A DNA stretch of 64,000 nucleotides, taken from contig JBEBBW010000001.1 in the NCBI GenBank assembly GCA_041158165.1, positions 1-64,000 on the forward strand. Direction: 5' to 3'. Every line of letters starts with the position of its first letter. Position 1 is the first letter of the stretch. The notes under the pieces were generated by a model. That model saw only the letters and a list, made by a program, of their open reading frames with translations, had not been told where the DNA came from and searched no databases. The position numbers were made by a program, and so were the translations under genes. Shown here one piece after another: positions 34,122 through 43,058 of this stretch. This DNA comes from TMED14 sp041158165. Its GTDB lineage: Bacteria; Bacteroidota; Bacteroidia; Flavobacteriales; Schleiferiaceae.

Positions 34122-35432
34122 ATGTACACCTTAATGATTGCCCTATTTGTGCTCGGCTATGCAGCCATCGCGTTCGAGCACAGCATCAAAATTGACAAGG
34201 CCGCCTCGGCCCTCATCACGGGCGTGGTGCTTTGGGCGGTCTACGTACTGAGCGGAGCAAACCTTCACGACGCCGAACACCATCTGCTCGAGCACGTTAG
34301 CGAAATTGCTTCGATTCTGTTCTTTTTGCTCGGAGCCATGACCATTGTCGAGGTTGTCGATGCCCACCAAGGATTCTCGATCATTACTGACCGAATTAAA
34401 ACCGACAAAACGGTCGTGCTTCTTTGGATTTTGGGCTGGCTTACCTTCTTCTTGTCTGCCGTGCTAGACAACCTTACCACATCCATCGTCATGGTGTCGC
34501 TGATTCGCAAGCTCGTCAAAGACCAGCACCTTCGGTGGACTTTTGGCGGAATCATCATCATCGCGGCCAATGCGGGCGGAGCGTGGTCACCCATTGGCGA
34601 CGTAACTACGACCATGCTATGGATCGGCGGGTACGTGTCGACCGGCAACCTCATTAGCTACATTTTTTTGCCCGCAGTCGCTGTACTGCTCGCCCCGCTC
34701 ATCTACCTGAGCTTCACCATGAAGGGAACGTTTGAACGACCTGAAACCATAGAGCACCACGGACACCACGCCGTGGTGAGCACCGCAGAAAAAACCCGTG
34801 CCTTGATCGTGGGTGTAGGCGGACTTCTCTTCGTTCCCGTGTTCAAGACCGTTACACACCTTCCGCCCTTCATGGGAATGATGCTTAGCTTGGGCGTACT
34901 CTGGGTGGTAACCGACCTTATGCACCGCCGCAAGATTGAATCTGTGCGAAGCGAACTCGGCATCCTCGGTGTCATTCGCCGCATCGACACCCCGTCTGTG
35001 CTGTTCTTCCTCGGAATCCTCCTTGCCGTAGCCAGCCTCCAAACCGCTGGACAGCTCAAAGACCTTGCGACCGGGCTCGACTCCGCTTTTGACACCACTA
35101 CCCAAACCGGCGTGTACCTCGTTGGCGGCATCATTGGTGTCCTCAGTGCAATTGTTGACAACGTTCCGCTGGTCGCCGCCGCGATGGGCATGTACGACAT
35201 GGTGCCCGGCACCTACTTCGCTCAAGACGATTTCTTTTGGAAGTTTCTGGCCTTCACTGCGGGAACGGGTGGCTCGCTGTTGATTATTGGTTCCGCAGCA
35301 GGCGTTGCGGTGATGGGCCTCGAAAAGATTCCGTTTGGTTGGTACTTGAAGAAAATCTCTGCGCTTGCGTTAATCGGCTACTTGGCGGGCATTGCCGTCT
35401 ACGCCGTGCAGCGTTGGATTATCTTCGGTTGA
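34122..35432 (+). CDS. nhaD: NhaD-type sodium/proton antiporter
   Basis: A 436-residue inner-membrane antiporter with about 12 hydrophobic segments. NhaD-family sequence is seen in 'AIAFEHSIKIDKAASALITG', 'FFLLGAMTIVEVVDAHQGF', 'SAVLDNLTTSIVMVSL', 'IAANAGGAWSPIGDVTTTMLW' and 'AIVDNVPLVAAAMGMYD'. The two Asp-Asn ('LDNLTT', 'VDNVPL') sites are the likely ion path. It exports Na+ in exchange for H+, in line with a marine or salt-exposed lifestyle, which is inference. No clear TAnnTTTG box precedes it; a TTGG and TATACT pair lies within 30 bases upstream. Confidence 0.93.
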   Translation: MYTLMIALFVLGYAAIAFEHSIKIDKAASALITGVVLWAVYVLSGANLHDAEHHLLEHVSEIASILFFLLGAMTIVEVVDAHQGFSIITDRIKTDKTVVLLWILGWLTFFLSAVLDNLTTSIVMVSLIRKLVKDQHLRWTFGGIIIIAANAGGAWSPIGDVTTTMLWIGGYVSTGNLISYIFLPAVAVLLAPLIYLSFTMKGTFERPETIEHHGHHAVVSTAEKTRALIVGVGGLLFVPVFKTVTHLPPFMGMMLSLGVLWVVTDLMHRRKIESVRSELGILGVIRRIDTPSVLFFLGILLAVASLQTAGQLKDLATGLDSAFDTTTQTGVYLVGGIIGVLSAIVDNVPLVAAAMGMYDMVPGTYFAQDDFFWKFLAFTAGTGGSLLIIGSAAGVAVMGLEKIPFGWYLKKISALALIGYLAGIAVYAVQRWIIFG

Positions 35433-35452
35433 TAACTTGTCGGCTTCGGCAC

Positions 35453-35460
35453 TGTATTTG
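35453..35460 (+). promoter_or_regulatory. Possible -7 box TGTATTTG before exbB
   Basis: One mismatch to TAnnTTTG. It is followed at once by the palindrome at 35461-35477, and the ATG is 28 bases away. Confidence 0.35.
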
Positions 35461-35477
35461 TTCCGAAGTCTTCGGAA
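35461..35477. promoter_or_regulatory. Perfect 7-base inverted repeat before exbB
   Basis: TTCCGAA and TTCGGAA flank a 3-base spacer between a possible promoter and the exbB ATG. No T-run follows, so an operator or a mRNA hairpin is more likely than a terminator. Confidence 0.45.
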
Positions 35478-35488
35478 TTTAGTACCCT

Positions 35489-36202
35489 ATGAACGTGCCT
35501 TTTCTTCAAATCGAAATGCCCGCGGACGCCGCTACGAGCGCCGTCGCTGCGGAACCCGTAGCCACTGAAAAAACCTTGACCGTGATCGACCTGATGTTTT
35601 CTGGCGGAATCGGTGGTCAAATCATAATGGGAACCATGCTCGCCCTTTCGGTGCTCATGGTCTACTTATTTGTCGACCGCTACCTCGCCGTGAAGCGCGC
35701 AAGCAAACTCGACGACAAGTTCATGCGCGACATCAAAGACTTCATTTCGGCCGGTAACATGCAGTCTGCGCTGAACACCTGCGAGCGAAGTGATACCCCA
35801 GTGGCCCGAATGATTGCCAAGGGAATCAAGCGCATCGGCAAACCGCTACAAGACATCTCCGCTTCCATTGAAAACCAGGGTAAACTGGAAATCCAGCAGC
35901 TGGAGCGCAACATGCCCTACCTCGCGACCATTGCGGGAGGAGCGCCCATGATTGGCTTCCTCGGAACGGTAATCGGAATGATCCTTTCGTTCCGCGAAAT
36001 GGCGAACGCCGGTGCCGGAGTTCAAGTTGACATGCTGGCCGAAGGTATCTATGTAGCACTCACCACCACCGTGGCAGGCCTCATTGTTGGTATCATCGCC
36101 TACTTCGCCTACAACTACCTTGTGATGCGCGTGGAGTCGGTGATTTACAAAATGGAAGTCAACGCGACCGAATTCCTGGACCTCCTTCACGAACCCCTGT
36201 AG
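35489..36202 (+). CDS. exbB: ExbB/TolQ/MotA-family proton channel protein
   Basis: A 237-residue inner-membrane component that uses the proton gradient to energise TonB-type complexes. Three membrane segments are visible (about 46-66 'IIMGTMLALSVLMVYLF', 145-170 'LATIAGGAPMIGFLGTVIGMI', 188-214 'ALTTTVAGLIVGIIAYFAYNYLV'). The second and third carry the conserved family pattern with 'GLIVG'. It is followed 2 bases later by exbD and then a TonB-like gene. The set can energise outer-membrane transporters such as the SusC-like protein at 17564. Confidence 0.93.
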   Translation: MNVPFLQIEMPADAATSAVAAEPVATEKTLTVIDLMFSGGIGGQIIMGTMLALSVLMVYLFVDRYLAVKRASKLDDKFMRDIKDFISAGNMQSALNTCERSDTPVARMIAKGIKRIGKPLQDISASIENQGKLEIQQLERNMPYLATIAGGAPMIGFLGTVIGMILSFREMANAGAGVQVDMLAEGIYVALTTTVAGLIVGIIAYFAYNYLVMRVESVIYKMEVNATEFLDLLHEPL

Positions 36203-36204
36203 CC

Positions 36205-36597
36205 ATGAACTTACGCAGCCGCAGCAAGGTCAGCGCCGAGTTCAGCATGTCGTCCATGACGGACCTCGTGTTCCTGCTTCTGATCTTTTTCATGCTCACT
36301 TCGACCCTGGTCACCAGCAGTGCGCTCGACGTCATTTTGCCCAAAAGCAAGGCCCAAAGCGTCAACAAAGCATCAATCACAGTCACGATCAACAAAGAAC
36401 TCCAGGTTAGTGTCAACGAGACGATCGTTGCCATGGACCAAGTAGAGACTCAGTTGCTCACCTTGGCTAGCCAAAACCCCGAGGTAGTGGTGATCCTTCG
36501 CACAGATGAGTCGGTGCCCACCGGTGAAACGGTGCGCATTATGGACATTGCCTACCGCAACCGACTGAAGTTGGTTCTTGCGACTGATCCGCGTTAA
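36205..36597 (+). CDS. exbD: ExbD/TolR-family protein
   Basis: A 130-residue protein with a short cytoplasmic N-terminus, one membrane segment ('MTDLVFLLLIFFMLTSTLV', about 18-36) holding the conserved Asp of the proton path, and a periplasmic ExbD domain. It forms the stator with ExbB. Length and position are typical for the family. Confidence 0.94.
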   Translation: MNLRSRSKVSAEFSMSSMTDLVFLLLIFFMLTSTLVTSSALDVILPKSKAQSVNKASITVTINKELQVSVNETIVAMDQVETQLLTLASQNPEVVVILRTDESVPTGETVRIMDIAYRNRLKLVLATDPR

Positions 36598-36614
36598 GTT
36601 CCTGATTGTACGTC

Positions 36615-37388
36615 ATGAGCCAGCAATCCCACGACAAAAAGGACCGCCAGAAAGCGTTGGTAACGACGTTTTCGGTGCACGCGGTGCTGCTCGTGCTTTT
36701 TGCGTTTTTTGGACTGGCTTATCAGGATCCTGCACCGGAATACGGCATCCCCGTGAGCTTCGGGAATTCACTTGACGGCGCGGGCGACGACGTGGCGGCG
36801 CCTGACGGTTCCGACGCCCCCGCGGCCTCAGAACCCGTTTCGGCTGAATCCGAAGTGGTGACCCAAGATTTGGTAGACGCGCCCTCGGTTTCCTCTGAAA
36901 AACCTAAAGATACCAAGGTGGAACGCAGCGTAGAAAAGCCTGCGGAGCAAGCCCCGAAACCATCCAACGAGCTTGCTAACCGCCTCAAAGGCTTCGGCAA
37001 ACCCGGCGGAACGGCCGGAGGCACCGGCAGCGGTCAAGGCAGCACCACCGGCGGTGGAGACCAAGGTTCACCCAACGGCTCGGGCGACGGCAACGGCACC
37101 GGAGGATCCGGTGGCGGCAACTACCAATTGGGTACCCGATCCGCCCTTGAGCGTCCGAAGCCACGCTACGACTGCGACGGAGAAGGTATTGTCGTGGTGA
37201 AAGTGTATGTAGACCGCAACGGTGTCGTGAAGCGCGCAGACGGACAAGGCCAAAAGGGCTCCACTACGTCGGAGGAGTGCCTCATTCGCCGCGCCGAAGA
37301 AGCAGCGTTGAAAACCCGCTGGCAGGGCGACCCGTCGGCGCTGGAGCTGCAGGTCGGAACGATTCGCTACAACTTCCAACGCACGTAA
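36615..37388 (+). CDS. TonB/TolA-like energy transducer
   Basis: A 257-residue protein with one membrane segment near residues 17-35 ('TTFSVHAVLLVLFAFFGLAY'), an acidic Ala/Ser/Pro-rich stretch, a Gly/Ser/Thr-rich flexible span (about 135-175) and a C-terminal domain ('PKPRYDCDGEGIVVVKVYVDRNGVVKRA' split by a conserved Gly, then 'CLIRRAEEAALKTRW') of TonB fold. This is the classical transducer layout: anchor, periplasm-spanning linker and outer-membrane contact domain. I take the ATG at 36615, since the TTG at 36606 adds only three residues. It sits directly after exbB-exbD. Confidence 0.88.
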   Translation: MSQQSHDKKDRQKALVTTFSVHAVLLVLFAFFGLAYQDPAPEYGIPVSFGNSLDGAGDDVAAPDGSDAPAASEPVSAESEVVTQDLVDAPSVSSEKPKDTKVERSVEKPAEQAPKPSNELANRLKGFGKPGGTAGGTGSGQGSTTGGGDQGSPNGSGDGNGTGGSGGGNYQLGTRSALERPKPRYDCDGEGIVVVKVYVDRNGVVKRADGQGQKGSTTSEECLIRRAEEAALKTRWQGDPSALELQVGTIRYNFQRT

Positions 37389-37391
37389 GCC

Positions 37392-38657
37392 GTGGATCGC
37401 TTCGAGGCTGCCTGTGATTGGTTGGTCCAGCGGCTCCCTATGTTCCAACGCCATGGCGGCACGCCCGCCTCGTACCGGCTTGACCTCAGCAAAACCGTCG
37501 CTTGGCTGGACCGACTAGGCAATCCTCAGCATGCCTACCCCAGTATTCATGTTGCCGGCACGAACGGCAAGGGTTCGACCTGCCACATGATGGCAAGCGT
37601 GCTCCAGGAGTCCGGCCTCGTTGTGGGGTTGCACACTTCGCCCCACATGCTCGATTTGAGGGAGCGCTTTCGCGTGGGCGGACGCCTCGTTCCCGAACGT
37701 TGGGTCGCCGATTTTGTCGAAGCGCACCGTTCCGACATCGTCGAACTGGAACTGAGTTTTTTTGAAGCCACGGTGGGCATGGCCTTCGCCGCCTTTCGGG
37801 ATGCCCAGGTCGACGTGGCCGTCGTTGAAGTCGGCATGGGCGGACGCCTGGACTCTACCAACGTCGTCGTGCCGCGCGTATCGGTGGTGACCAGCATCGG
37901 CCTTGACCACATGGCCTTTCTCGGGCCCGACCGCGCCAGCATCGCCCGCGAAAAGGCCGGTATTTTTAAGCAGGGTATTCCCGTGGTGCTCGGCGAATTT
38001 GATTCCGAGGTGCTCCCGGTGTTTCGCGAAGTTGCCGGTGAGACGGGGACCACCTTGGCCTTGGCCGATGCGACGGTGCCGGTGGTTCCGACTGATTTGC
38101 TGGGCGACTACCAGCAACAGAATGTTCGGGTGGCAGTACTTGCTTTACGCCAAAGCGGGTTCCGCATTTCGGAGTCTGCCCTGAAGCGCGGATTCCGCAA
38201 GGTGGTGGCCAATACTGGGTTGCGCGGTCGCTGGGATGTGCTCGAAGAACGCCGCCCCTACGTCGTGGCAGATTCCGCCCACAACGGGCACGGTTGGGTT
38301 AAGGCGATGGCCCAGTGGAACCGCGAACGCTTTGGAAGGCGGGCTGCGATGGTGCTCGGCGTCGTGAACGACAAAGACACGAGCGAGCTGCTGCGGTCGC
38401 TGCCGATGGATTGCCCGATTTATGCGTGTGCGCCGGCGATTCCGCGCGCGCTAGATGCCAGCGAATGGGCTGAACAGCTCCGAGCACAGGGCTGCGCCGT
38501 GACCACGTGCCGCAGCGTGGCCGAAGGCATTAACCAAGCCAAAGCGGACGGTTTTCAAGCCATTTATGTGGGCGGGTCCAGCTTTGTCGTGGCTGACGCG
38601 CTAGCAGCCTACAGAGATGGGCTGGTAAGCAGGCGGCGCTCGGCTTCCACCGACTGA
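37392..38657 (+). CDS. folC: Folylpolyglutamate/dihydrofolate synthase
   Basis: FolC adds glutamate to folates and may also make dihydrofolate from dihydropteroate. The 421 residues contain the P-loop 'VAGTNGKGSTCHMMAS' (about 54-69), 'GLHTSPHMLDLRERFRV', 'VVEVGMGGRLDSTNVV' and 'DSAHNGHGW', all family signatures. It starts with a GTG 3 bases after the TonB-like stop, the usual Bacteroidota order. Its last 49 bases overlap the convergent TolC-like gene. The pabB gene at 50460 feeds the same pathway. Confidence 0.94.
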   Translation: MDRFEAACDWLVQRLPMFQRHGGTPASYRLDLSKTVAWLDRLGNPQHAYPSIHVAGTNGKGSTCHMMASVLQESGLVVGLHTSPHMLDLRERFRVGGRLVPERWVADFVEAHRSDIVELELSFFEATVGMAFAAFRDAQVDVAVVEVGMGGRLDSTNVVVPRVSVVTSIGLDHMAFLGPDRASIAREKAGIFKQGIPVVLGEFDSEVLPVFREVAGETGTTLALADATVPVVPTDLLGDYQQQNVRVAVLALRQSGFRISESALKRGFRKVVANTGLRGRWDVLEERRPYVVADSAHNGHGWVKAMAQWNRERFGRRAAMVLGVVNDKDTSELLRSLPMDCPIYACAPAIPRALDASEWAEQLRAQGCAVTTCRSVAEGINQAKADGFQAIYVGGSSFVVADALAAYRDGLVSRRRSASTD

Positions 38658-39961
38658 AGTTTGGCCGAAGCCAACGTGCGTTTTTGCACCGACTCGAGGT
38701 ACTTGGATTCGCGGGTCGCCAAGATAAACATAGTGCTTTCACCAAGGGCAAAGCGGCGGCGCTCCTGCTGAAGCAGCGCGTAGGCGGCGGTTTCAGATGC
38801 CGTGAGGGCCTTTAGTTCGGAATCCAACGCTTGGACCTGCTGCGCGAGTTGGGTGCGCAGTACCTCCACGGCATTTTGGGTAGAGGTCGCGTTGGCCTGC
38901 GCGGCCCGGAGGCGCGCTTGGGCGCCGGCTAAATCGGCGCGGGCTTTTTGGTTAAACAACGGCACCGCCAGGCCAACCTTCCACTGCACGGATTCGGGGT
39001 TCCAGGCGCTTCCGCCCCACTGGATCATTCGGTAATCCACGTAGGGGGCCGGCAGCCACTGAGCCCAAGCCGTGGTCGTGGCCAAGCGTTCGCGGCGCAG
39101 CGCAGCACTGGCCATCGCTAGCTCGGGAACATTCAGCGCTCCGGGGTCAGCAGTGCTCCATTGGGTATTGAAGCCCAGGATCACAGGCCGCTCCTCCGGG
39201 CGCACACCACGCACGTTCACCGAAATGTCCTCGGCTCCGCGAAGAAGGCGCTCCACGTCGGCAACCGCCGCCGCACTGAGGTTCTGCTGCTTGGCCGCGT
39301 CGGCCCGCCGGTCCACCCACGACAAGTAGGCCTCGAGCGTGTCCATTTCGCTGCGCTCACCAAGGCGAAAGGCTTCGCGCACGAGCCGAAGGCGTTCCGC
39401 GGCCACGGCCAGGGCGTCATCTACAGCAGACTGCACTTCGCTTTGGGCCTGCCAAAACGTATAGGCTTTCACGGCATCGAGCGTGACCTTTCTCTGGACG
39501 CGGTCCAGCTTGGCTTCTTCTAGTTCAAGATCACGGCTCGCCGCACCCCAGGCGTACTGCCGGTCGCTAAAAATCAGGGCACCCCCGAGCGGAGCCGAAA
39601 TTCCGAAGTTGGCCAATCCCTCGGTGGGGGTTTTTCGCTCGGGATTGATGAAGGCGCCGGTGGCTTGAGACGCCCCTCCGACCAGGTCAATTCCTCCCGG
39701 TAAACCCACGCGAGCTTCGGCCCGATCGAGTCGGTACTGAAGGTCGTTCCCGTAGTCTTTCCCTTCACTTGAAAGGTCGATTCGGGGCTCAAATGCGGCA
39801 AATGCGGCCATGCGTTTCGCTTGGGCTTCACGCACCTTGGCTTGGGCAACGCGCACGTCTACCGATCGGTCCCGTACCGTTCCAATAAATTCGTTCCATG
39901 GAACGACTTGCCCAAGCGCTGCCGGAGTGAGTACGATCCAAAGTCCGAGGGTCCGCATCAT
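38609..39961 (-). CDS. TolC-family outer-membrane efflux protein
   Basis: A 450-residue outer-membrane channel of the TolC fold. A short signal ('TLGLWIVLTPAALGQ') precedes two homologous halves with long coiled-coil helices ('VAQAKVREAQAKRMAAFAAFEPRI', then 'LAGAQARLRAAQANATSTQNAVEVLRTQL' broken by short strands) and barrel strands such as 'QWKVGLAVPLFNQKARADLAGA', which carry the typical 'PLF' hairpin. Its ATG overlaps the stop of the TMD-HlyD fusion gene (ATGA), so the two are made together as one tripartite exporter. Confidence 0.92.
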   Translation of the reverse strand: MMRTLGLWIVLTPAALGQVVPWNEFIGTVRDRSVDVRVAQAKVREAQAKRMAAFAAFEPRIDLSSEGKDYGNDLQYRLDRAEARVGLPGGIDLVGGASQATGAFINPERKTPTEGLANFGISAPLGGALIFSDRQYAWGAASRDLELEEAKLDRVQRKVTLDAVKAYTFWQAQSEVQSAVDDALAVAAERLRLVREAFRLGERSEMDTLEAYLSWVDRRADAAKQQNLSAAAVADVERLLRGAEDISVNVRGVRPEERPVILGFNTQWSTADPGALNVPELAMASAALRRERLATTTAWAQWLPAPYVDYRMIQWGGSAWNPESVQWKVGLAVPLFNQKARADLAGAQARLRAAQANATSTQNAVEVLRTQLAQQVQALDSELKALTASETAAYALLQQERRRFALGESTMFILATRESKYLESVQKRTLASAKLQSVEAERRLLTSPSL

Positions 39962-42216
39962 GGCGCAGAAGCGGGTTTGGACTCGCCTGGTCCGTTGGCC
40001 GGGAATCCGTTAAACTGGCGCCAGAGCTCGAACCACATGGGCACGTCGTTAAGCAGCAACGTGGCGGTCACGTGCGTGCCAGGGCGGGCGTTGGTCGGCC
40101 ATTTTTCGGTTGGCTCGAGGACCACCGCAAACATCCCGTCGGCGTCGGCCTGCGAGGCGATGTAGCGAATTTTGGCCGAAAACAAGCCTACACTCGAGCG
40201 CGGCCAGCCCGGAATTTGCAGAATAGGCCAGCCGTCGAGGGCACAGAGCGCCGAGTCTCCGACCGAAAGCAGCGGCACGTCAAATGGGCGCACTTTGGAC
40301 ATCACCACAACCGGGGCCCCTTCGGGCGCCAGGTACAGCAGGGGCTGGTCCTTCTTCACCGAGGCGCCCGGTGCCACATAGCTCAGCTGCACCACGAATC
40401 CGTCGCGCGGAGCCAGTAGGGCGCGGTTACGCTGGCGACCCTGCACTCCGCCCACCTTGATTTCGGCGTCGGCCAAGGCGTCTTGAGCCGAAGCCATGTC
40501 GGCGGCGGCAGAGGCACGTTCGCTGCGAAGCTTGGCCACCTTTTCTTGCCATTCCGCCGATTTGCTACGCGCATTAAGGCGCGATGACTGCCAATCTTGT
40601 TCGGTGAATTCTGCCTTGGAGCGGGCTTCTTGGGCTTTCGTCTGGCGCTGCTCCCATTCCAATCGGCTGAGCGCACCCCAACGGAACAGGCTGTCGGCGC
40701 GCTGGGCCTGCAAGGATGCATAACGTGCGTCAAGGGCGGCGGCCTGGTACTTAGCGCTGTCGGCGCGGACCTTTCGCCAGGCAGCGGCAATTTGGAGCGG
40801 CATGGCCGCTTGGGCCTGCTGTATCTGGACCTCTAGGGCCTGCATTTTTTGGAGGTAGCCGTCAACCGCGCTCGACTTGGCGTCGCGACCCAACACGGTG
40901 TTGCTTAGCACGTTTGGATCCATGTACTCAGTCTTAGTCTCTTCGAGGAGCGCCAAGGTATCGCCTTGCTTTACTGCGTCGCCTTCGCGCACCCGCCAAG
41001 CGGCGAGGCGGCCGTCTTCGGCCATAGCCAACGGCATCATGCGGTCCATGGGGTCGTCAAAGACCAAATTGCCTTCGGTAGCCACCGTTTGGGTCCAGGG
41101 CAAGAAGAACGACAAAACGACAAAAAAGGACACGCCGACAATCCAACGGCGCGGGCGCACCCACTGGTCGGTGGCCCGAGTTTCCATACAAATTTGGCGA
41201 AGTTCTTCGGGGATGTCGGCTGCGTGCTCAATGTCAAAATCACTGAACGACTGGGGCTTGAGGTCTCGAGTCCAAAATGCCTTGTCAAGTTTCACCACCG
41301 ACGTGAGCATGTCGAAGAGGGATTCCGCGCTGGAAACCAGCTTCTCGAGGCTCGTCAGGATGGTTAAAAAGATGATTTCTACGGCAACGAATTGGCCAAT
41401 AGACACGCTTCGATCGACCACGAGCCATCCGCCAGCAATCAAAAGCAGGGCGGTAAAAGCCAAGCGCAGACCGACCATGATCGAGTTCATACGGTAGACT
41501 ACCTTGAAGTGGTCCTGGCGGCTTCGCAGGTAGCCTACAAGAAGGCGTGACACGTCACGGTACGGTGGGTTCGAGCCCGGATTGCTGGAGCGCTCGCGGG
41601 CAAAGCTCTCGATTTGGTCTACAATGCGGTACTTCTCGGAGCTCTCGTCGATACTGTATCCAAGTCCGCGCGAAAAGCCAAATCGAATCATCAAACCCGC
41701 AATGCCCAAAATCAGAAAAGAGACCGCGACGAACATGAAGTCGTAGAGGACCAAAAGCAAAAAGCCAAAGAGCAATTGCAGCAGGGCCGCTGAGGCTGTA
41801 ACTAAGATTTTAGGAAGCTCCTTTTGGATCGTTAGCGTGTCAAAAAAACGGTGAACCCGTTCGTACCAGGACTTTTGATCCTCTTCTGGGATTTCGCGCG
41901 GCATAACCGACATGAAGTAGGTGGCGCTGCGCACGAAAAGCCGCTGCTGAACCCATTCTGACAGGCGCATTTGAAAAAGTCCGAACAAGCCCATGAACAG
42001 GCTTGAAACCACGACCAACACCGTGAGTATGACCCAGGTTGACGATAACCGACCGCCCATCAATTGCCCCACAAGCGCCTGAACGCCAAGGGGCAGCATT
42101 AGGCTGAATGCCCCGCTCAGTACGGCAAAAGAAAGAATGCGCAGGATGTCCTTTCGGTCCCATTGCAACAGGGAAAAGAGGCGCCGGAACGCTTCAGATG
42201 ATTTTGTTTTTGCCAT
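39958..42216 (-). CDS. Fusion of ABC-exporter membrane domain (no ATPase) with HlyD adaptor
   Basis: A single open frame of 752 residues joins two normally separate proteins. Residues about 13-325 form a type-1 ABC exporter membrane domain with six hydrophobic segments ('LRILSFAVLSGAFSLMLPLG', 'WVILTVLVVVSSLFMGLF', 'FLLLVLYDFMFVAVSFLILG', 'LRLAFTALLLIAGGWLVV'). There is no Walker A, signature or Walker B sequence. Residues about 357-740 form an HlyD-type adaptor: membrane anchor 'WIVGVSFFVVLSFFLPW', lipoyl half 'AWRVREGDAVKQGDTLALLEE', long coiled coil (about 435-600), and 'LLAPRDGFVVQLSYVAPGASV'. An alternative TTG start at 42237 adds seven residues. How transport is powered is unclear. Confidence 0.88.
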   Translation of the reverse strand: MAKTKSSEAFRRLFSLLQWDRKDILRILSFAVLSGAFSLMLPLGVQALVGQLMGGRLSSTWVILTVLVVVSSLFMGLFGLFQMRLSEWVQQRLFVRSATYFMSVMPREIPEEDQKSWYERVHRFFDTLTIQKELPKILVTASAALLQLLFGFLLLVLYDFMFVAVSFLILGIAGLMIRFGFSRGLGYSIDESSEKYRIVDQIESFARERSSNPGSNPPYRDVSRLLVGYLRSRQDHFKVVYRMNSIMVGLRLAFTALLLIAGGWLVVDRSVSIGQFVAVEIIFLTILTSLEKLVSSAESLFDMLTSVVKLDKAFWTRDLKPQSFSDFDIEHAADIPEELRQICMETRATDQWVRPRRWIVGVSFFVVLSFFLPWTQTVATEGNLVFDDPMDRMMPLAMAEDGRLAAWRVREGDAVKQGDTLALLEETKTEYMDPNVLSNTVLGRDAKSSAVDGYLQKMQALEVQIQQAQAAMPLQIAAAWRKVRADSAKYQAAALDARYASLQAQRADSLFRWGALSRLEWEQRQTKAQEARSKAEFTEQDWQSSRLNARSKSAEWQEKVAKLRSERASAAADMASAQDALADAEIKVGGVQGRQRNRALLAPRDGFVVQLSYVAPGASVKKDQPLLYLAPEGAPVVVMSKVRPFDVPLLSVGDSALCALDGWPILQIPGWPRSSVGLFSAKIRYIASQADADGMFAVVLEPTEKWPTNARPGTHVTATLLLNDVPMWFELWRQFNGFPANGPGESKPASAP

Positions 42217-42250
42217 AACGCCGCTTGTACCAAACAACGTGCCGTGTCAG

Positions 42251-43015
42251 CTAGAACTTCCAACTCAGGCCCGTCGTGCTGTATAACGTGAATTGGGGTA
42301 CGTCGGTTCCCGCTGGGTAGGCATCGTAGTTTAATTGTCCGATCACGACGAGGCTCAAATCAGGCCTCAGCGGCGCCGAAAGCCGTGAGTTAATCATCGC
42401 TCGAATGTCCTCAAATCGCCCAAACCGGGGCTGATAGTAGGCCACCGTAGTCCATCGCCACTGGTCCCACTGCCGATCGAGGCTCACATAGGTATTGAGG
42501 CGCAGCGCGTGGTCTGTTTTGGCCGAAAACGACTCTACGTCGTACTCATACATCAGCAAGGGGTTGATGTACAGCTTGACGCCCGGTGCAGAAATGGCGG
42601 TGTAGCGCGGACCTCCGCCCACATTAAATCGGCGCGCAATGCGCATCGGAAGGTTGCTTTGCCACTCTGCGAAGTACTCGGCGGTGATTTTCTCGTTGTA
42701 GATGCGGTTGTAGCGAACGTGCAGCATGCCGTTGCGCTCGAAGTCAAACTTGCTGTCGCCCAGGCGCGTCGCCCAGTTGGCGCTGGCAATACCGTACCAA
42801 ACGTGGTCCCCAACCCGGCGGGTGGCATTGACCGATCCGTTGAGTTTAAGTAGCAGCGCCTGTGTACCGCCGAGGTAAAATCCACCGTCTACTCTACCGT
42901 GAATGTCTTGGGTGGTGTCCTGTTCCGCAGGGCCACGCATCGCCTCAACATTGACAATTTGAGCAGTAAGTAGGGGTGCACTGGCGACGAACAGTGCTAG
43001 GAATATCGACTTCAC
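42251..43015 (-). CDS. DUF481-like outer-membrane protein
   Basis: A 254-residue secreted protein. GTG at 43015 starts the signal peptide ('SIFLALFVASAPLLTAQ') and lies 5 bases after a perfect TATTTTTG box; the longer frame to 43144 would place 43 odd residues before it. The mature protein has alternating strands ('VDGGFYLGGTQALLLKLNGS', 'GNVGGGPRYTAI'-like 'FNVGGGPRYTAISAPGVK', 'LYINPLLMYEYD') that fit the DUF481 (YdiY-like) barrel family, ending 'STTGLSWKF'. The family's function is unknown. It lies 34 bases downstream of the exporter gene's start region and is separately promoted. Confidence 0.8.
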   Translation of the reverse strand: MKSIFLALFVASAPLLTAQIVNVEAMRGPAEQDTTQDIHGRVDGGFYLGGTQALLLKLNGSVNATRRVGDHVWYGIASANWATRLGDSKFDFERNGMLHVRYNRIYNEKITAEYFAEWQSNLPMRIARRFNVGGGPRYTAISAPGVKLYINPLLMYEYDVESFSAKTDHALRLNTYVSLDRQWDQWRWTTVAYYQPRFGRFEDIRAMINSRLSAPLRPDLSLVVIGQLNYDAYPAGTDVPQFTLYSTTGLSWKF

Positions 43016-43020
43016 AAGGC

Positions 43021-43028
43021 CAAAAATA
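43021..43028 (-). promoter_or_regulatory. -7 box TATTTTTG for the DUF481-like gene
   Basis: A perfect TAnnTTTG ending 5 bases before the GTG at 43015; it decides the start. Confidence 0.55.
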
Positions 43029-43046
43029 CCTAAATCGTGCCGCGCG

Positions 43047-43054
43047 TATGTTTG
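43047..43054 (+). promoter_or_regulatory. -7 box TATGTTTG for the gene at 43059
   Basis: A perfect TAnnTTTG ending 4 bases before the ATG at 43059, 18 bases from the divergent box. Confidence 0.55.
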
Positions 43055-43058
43055 CAGT

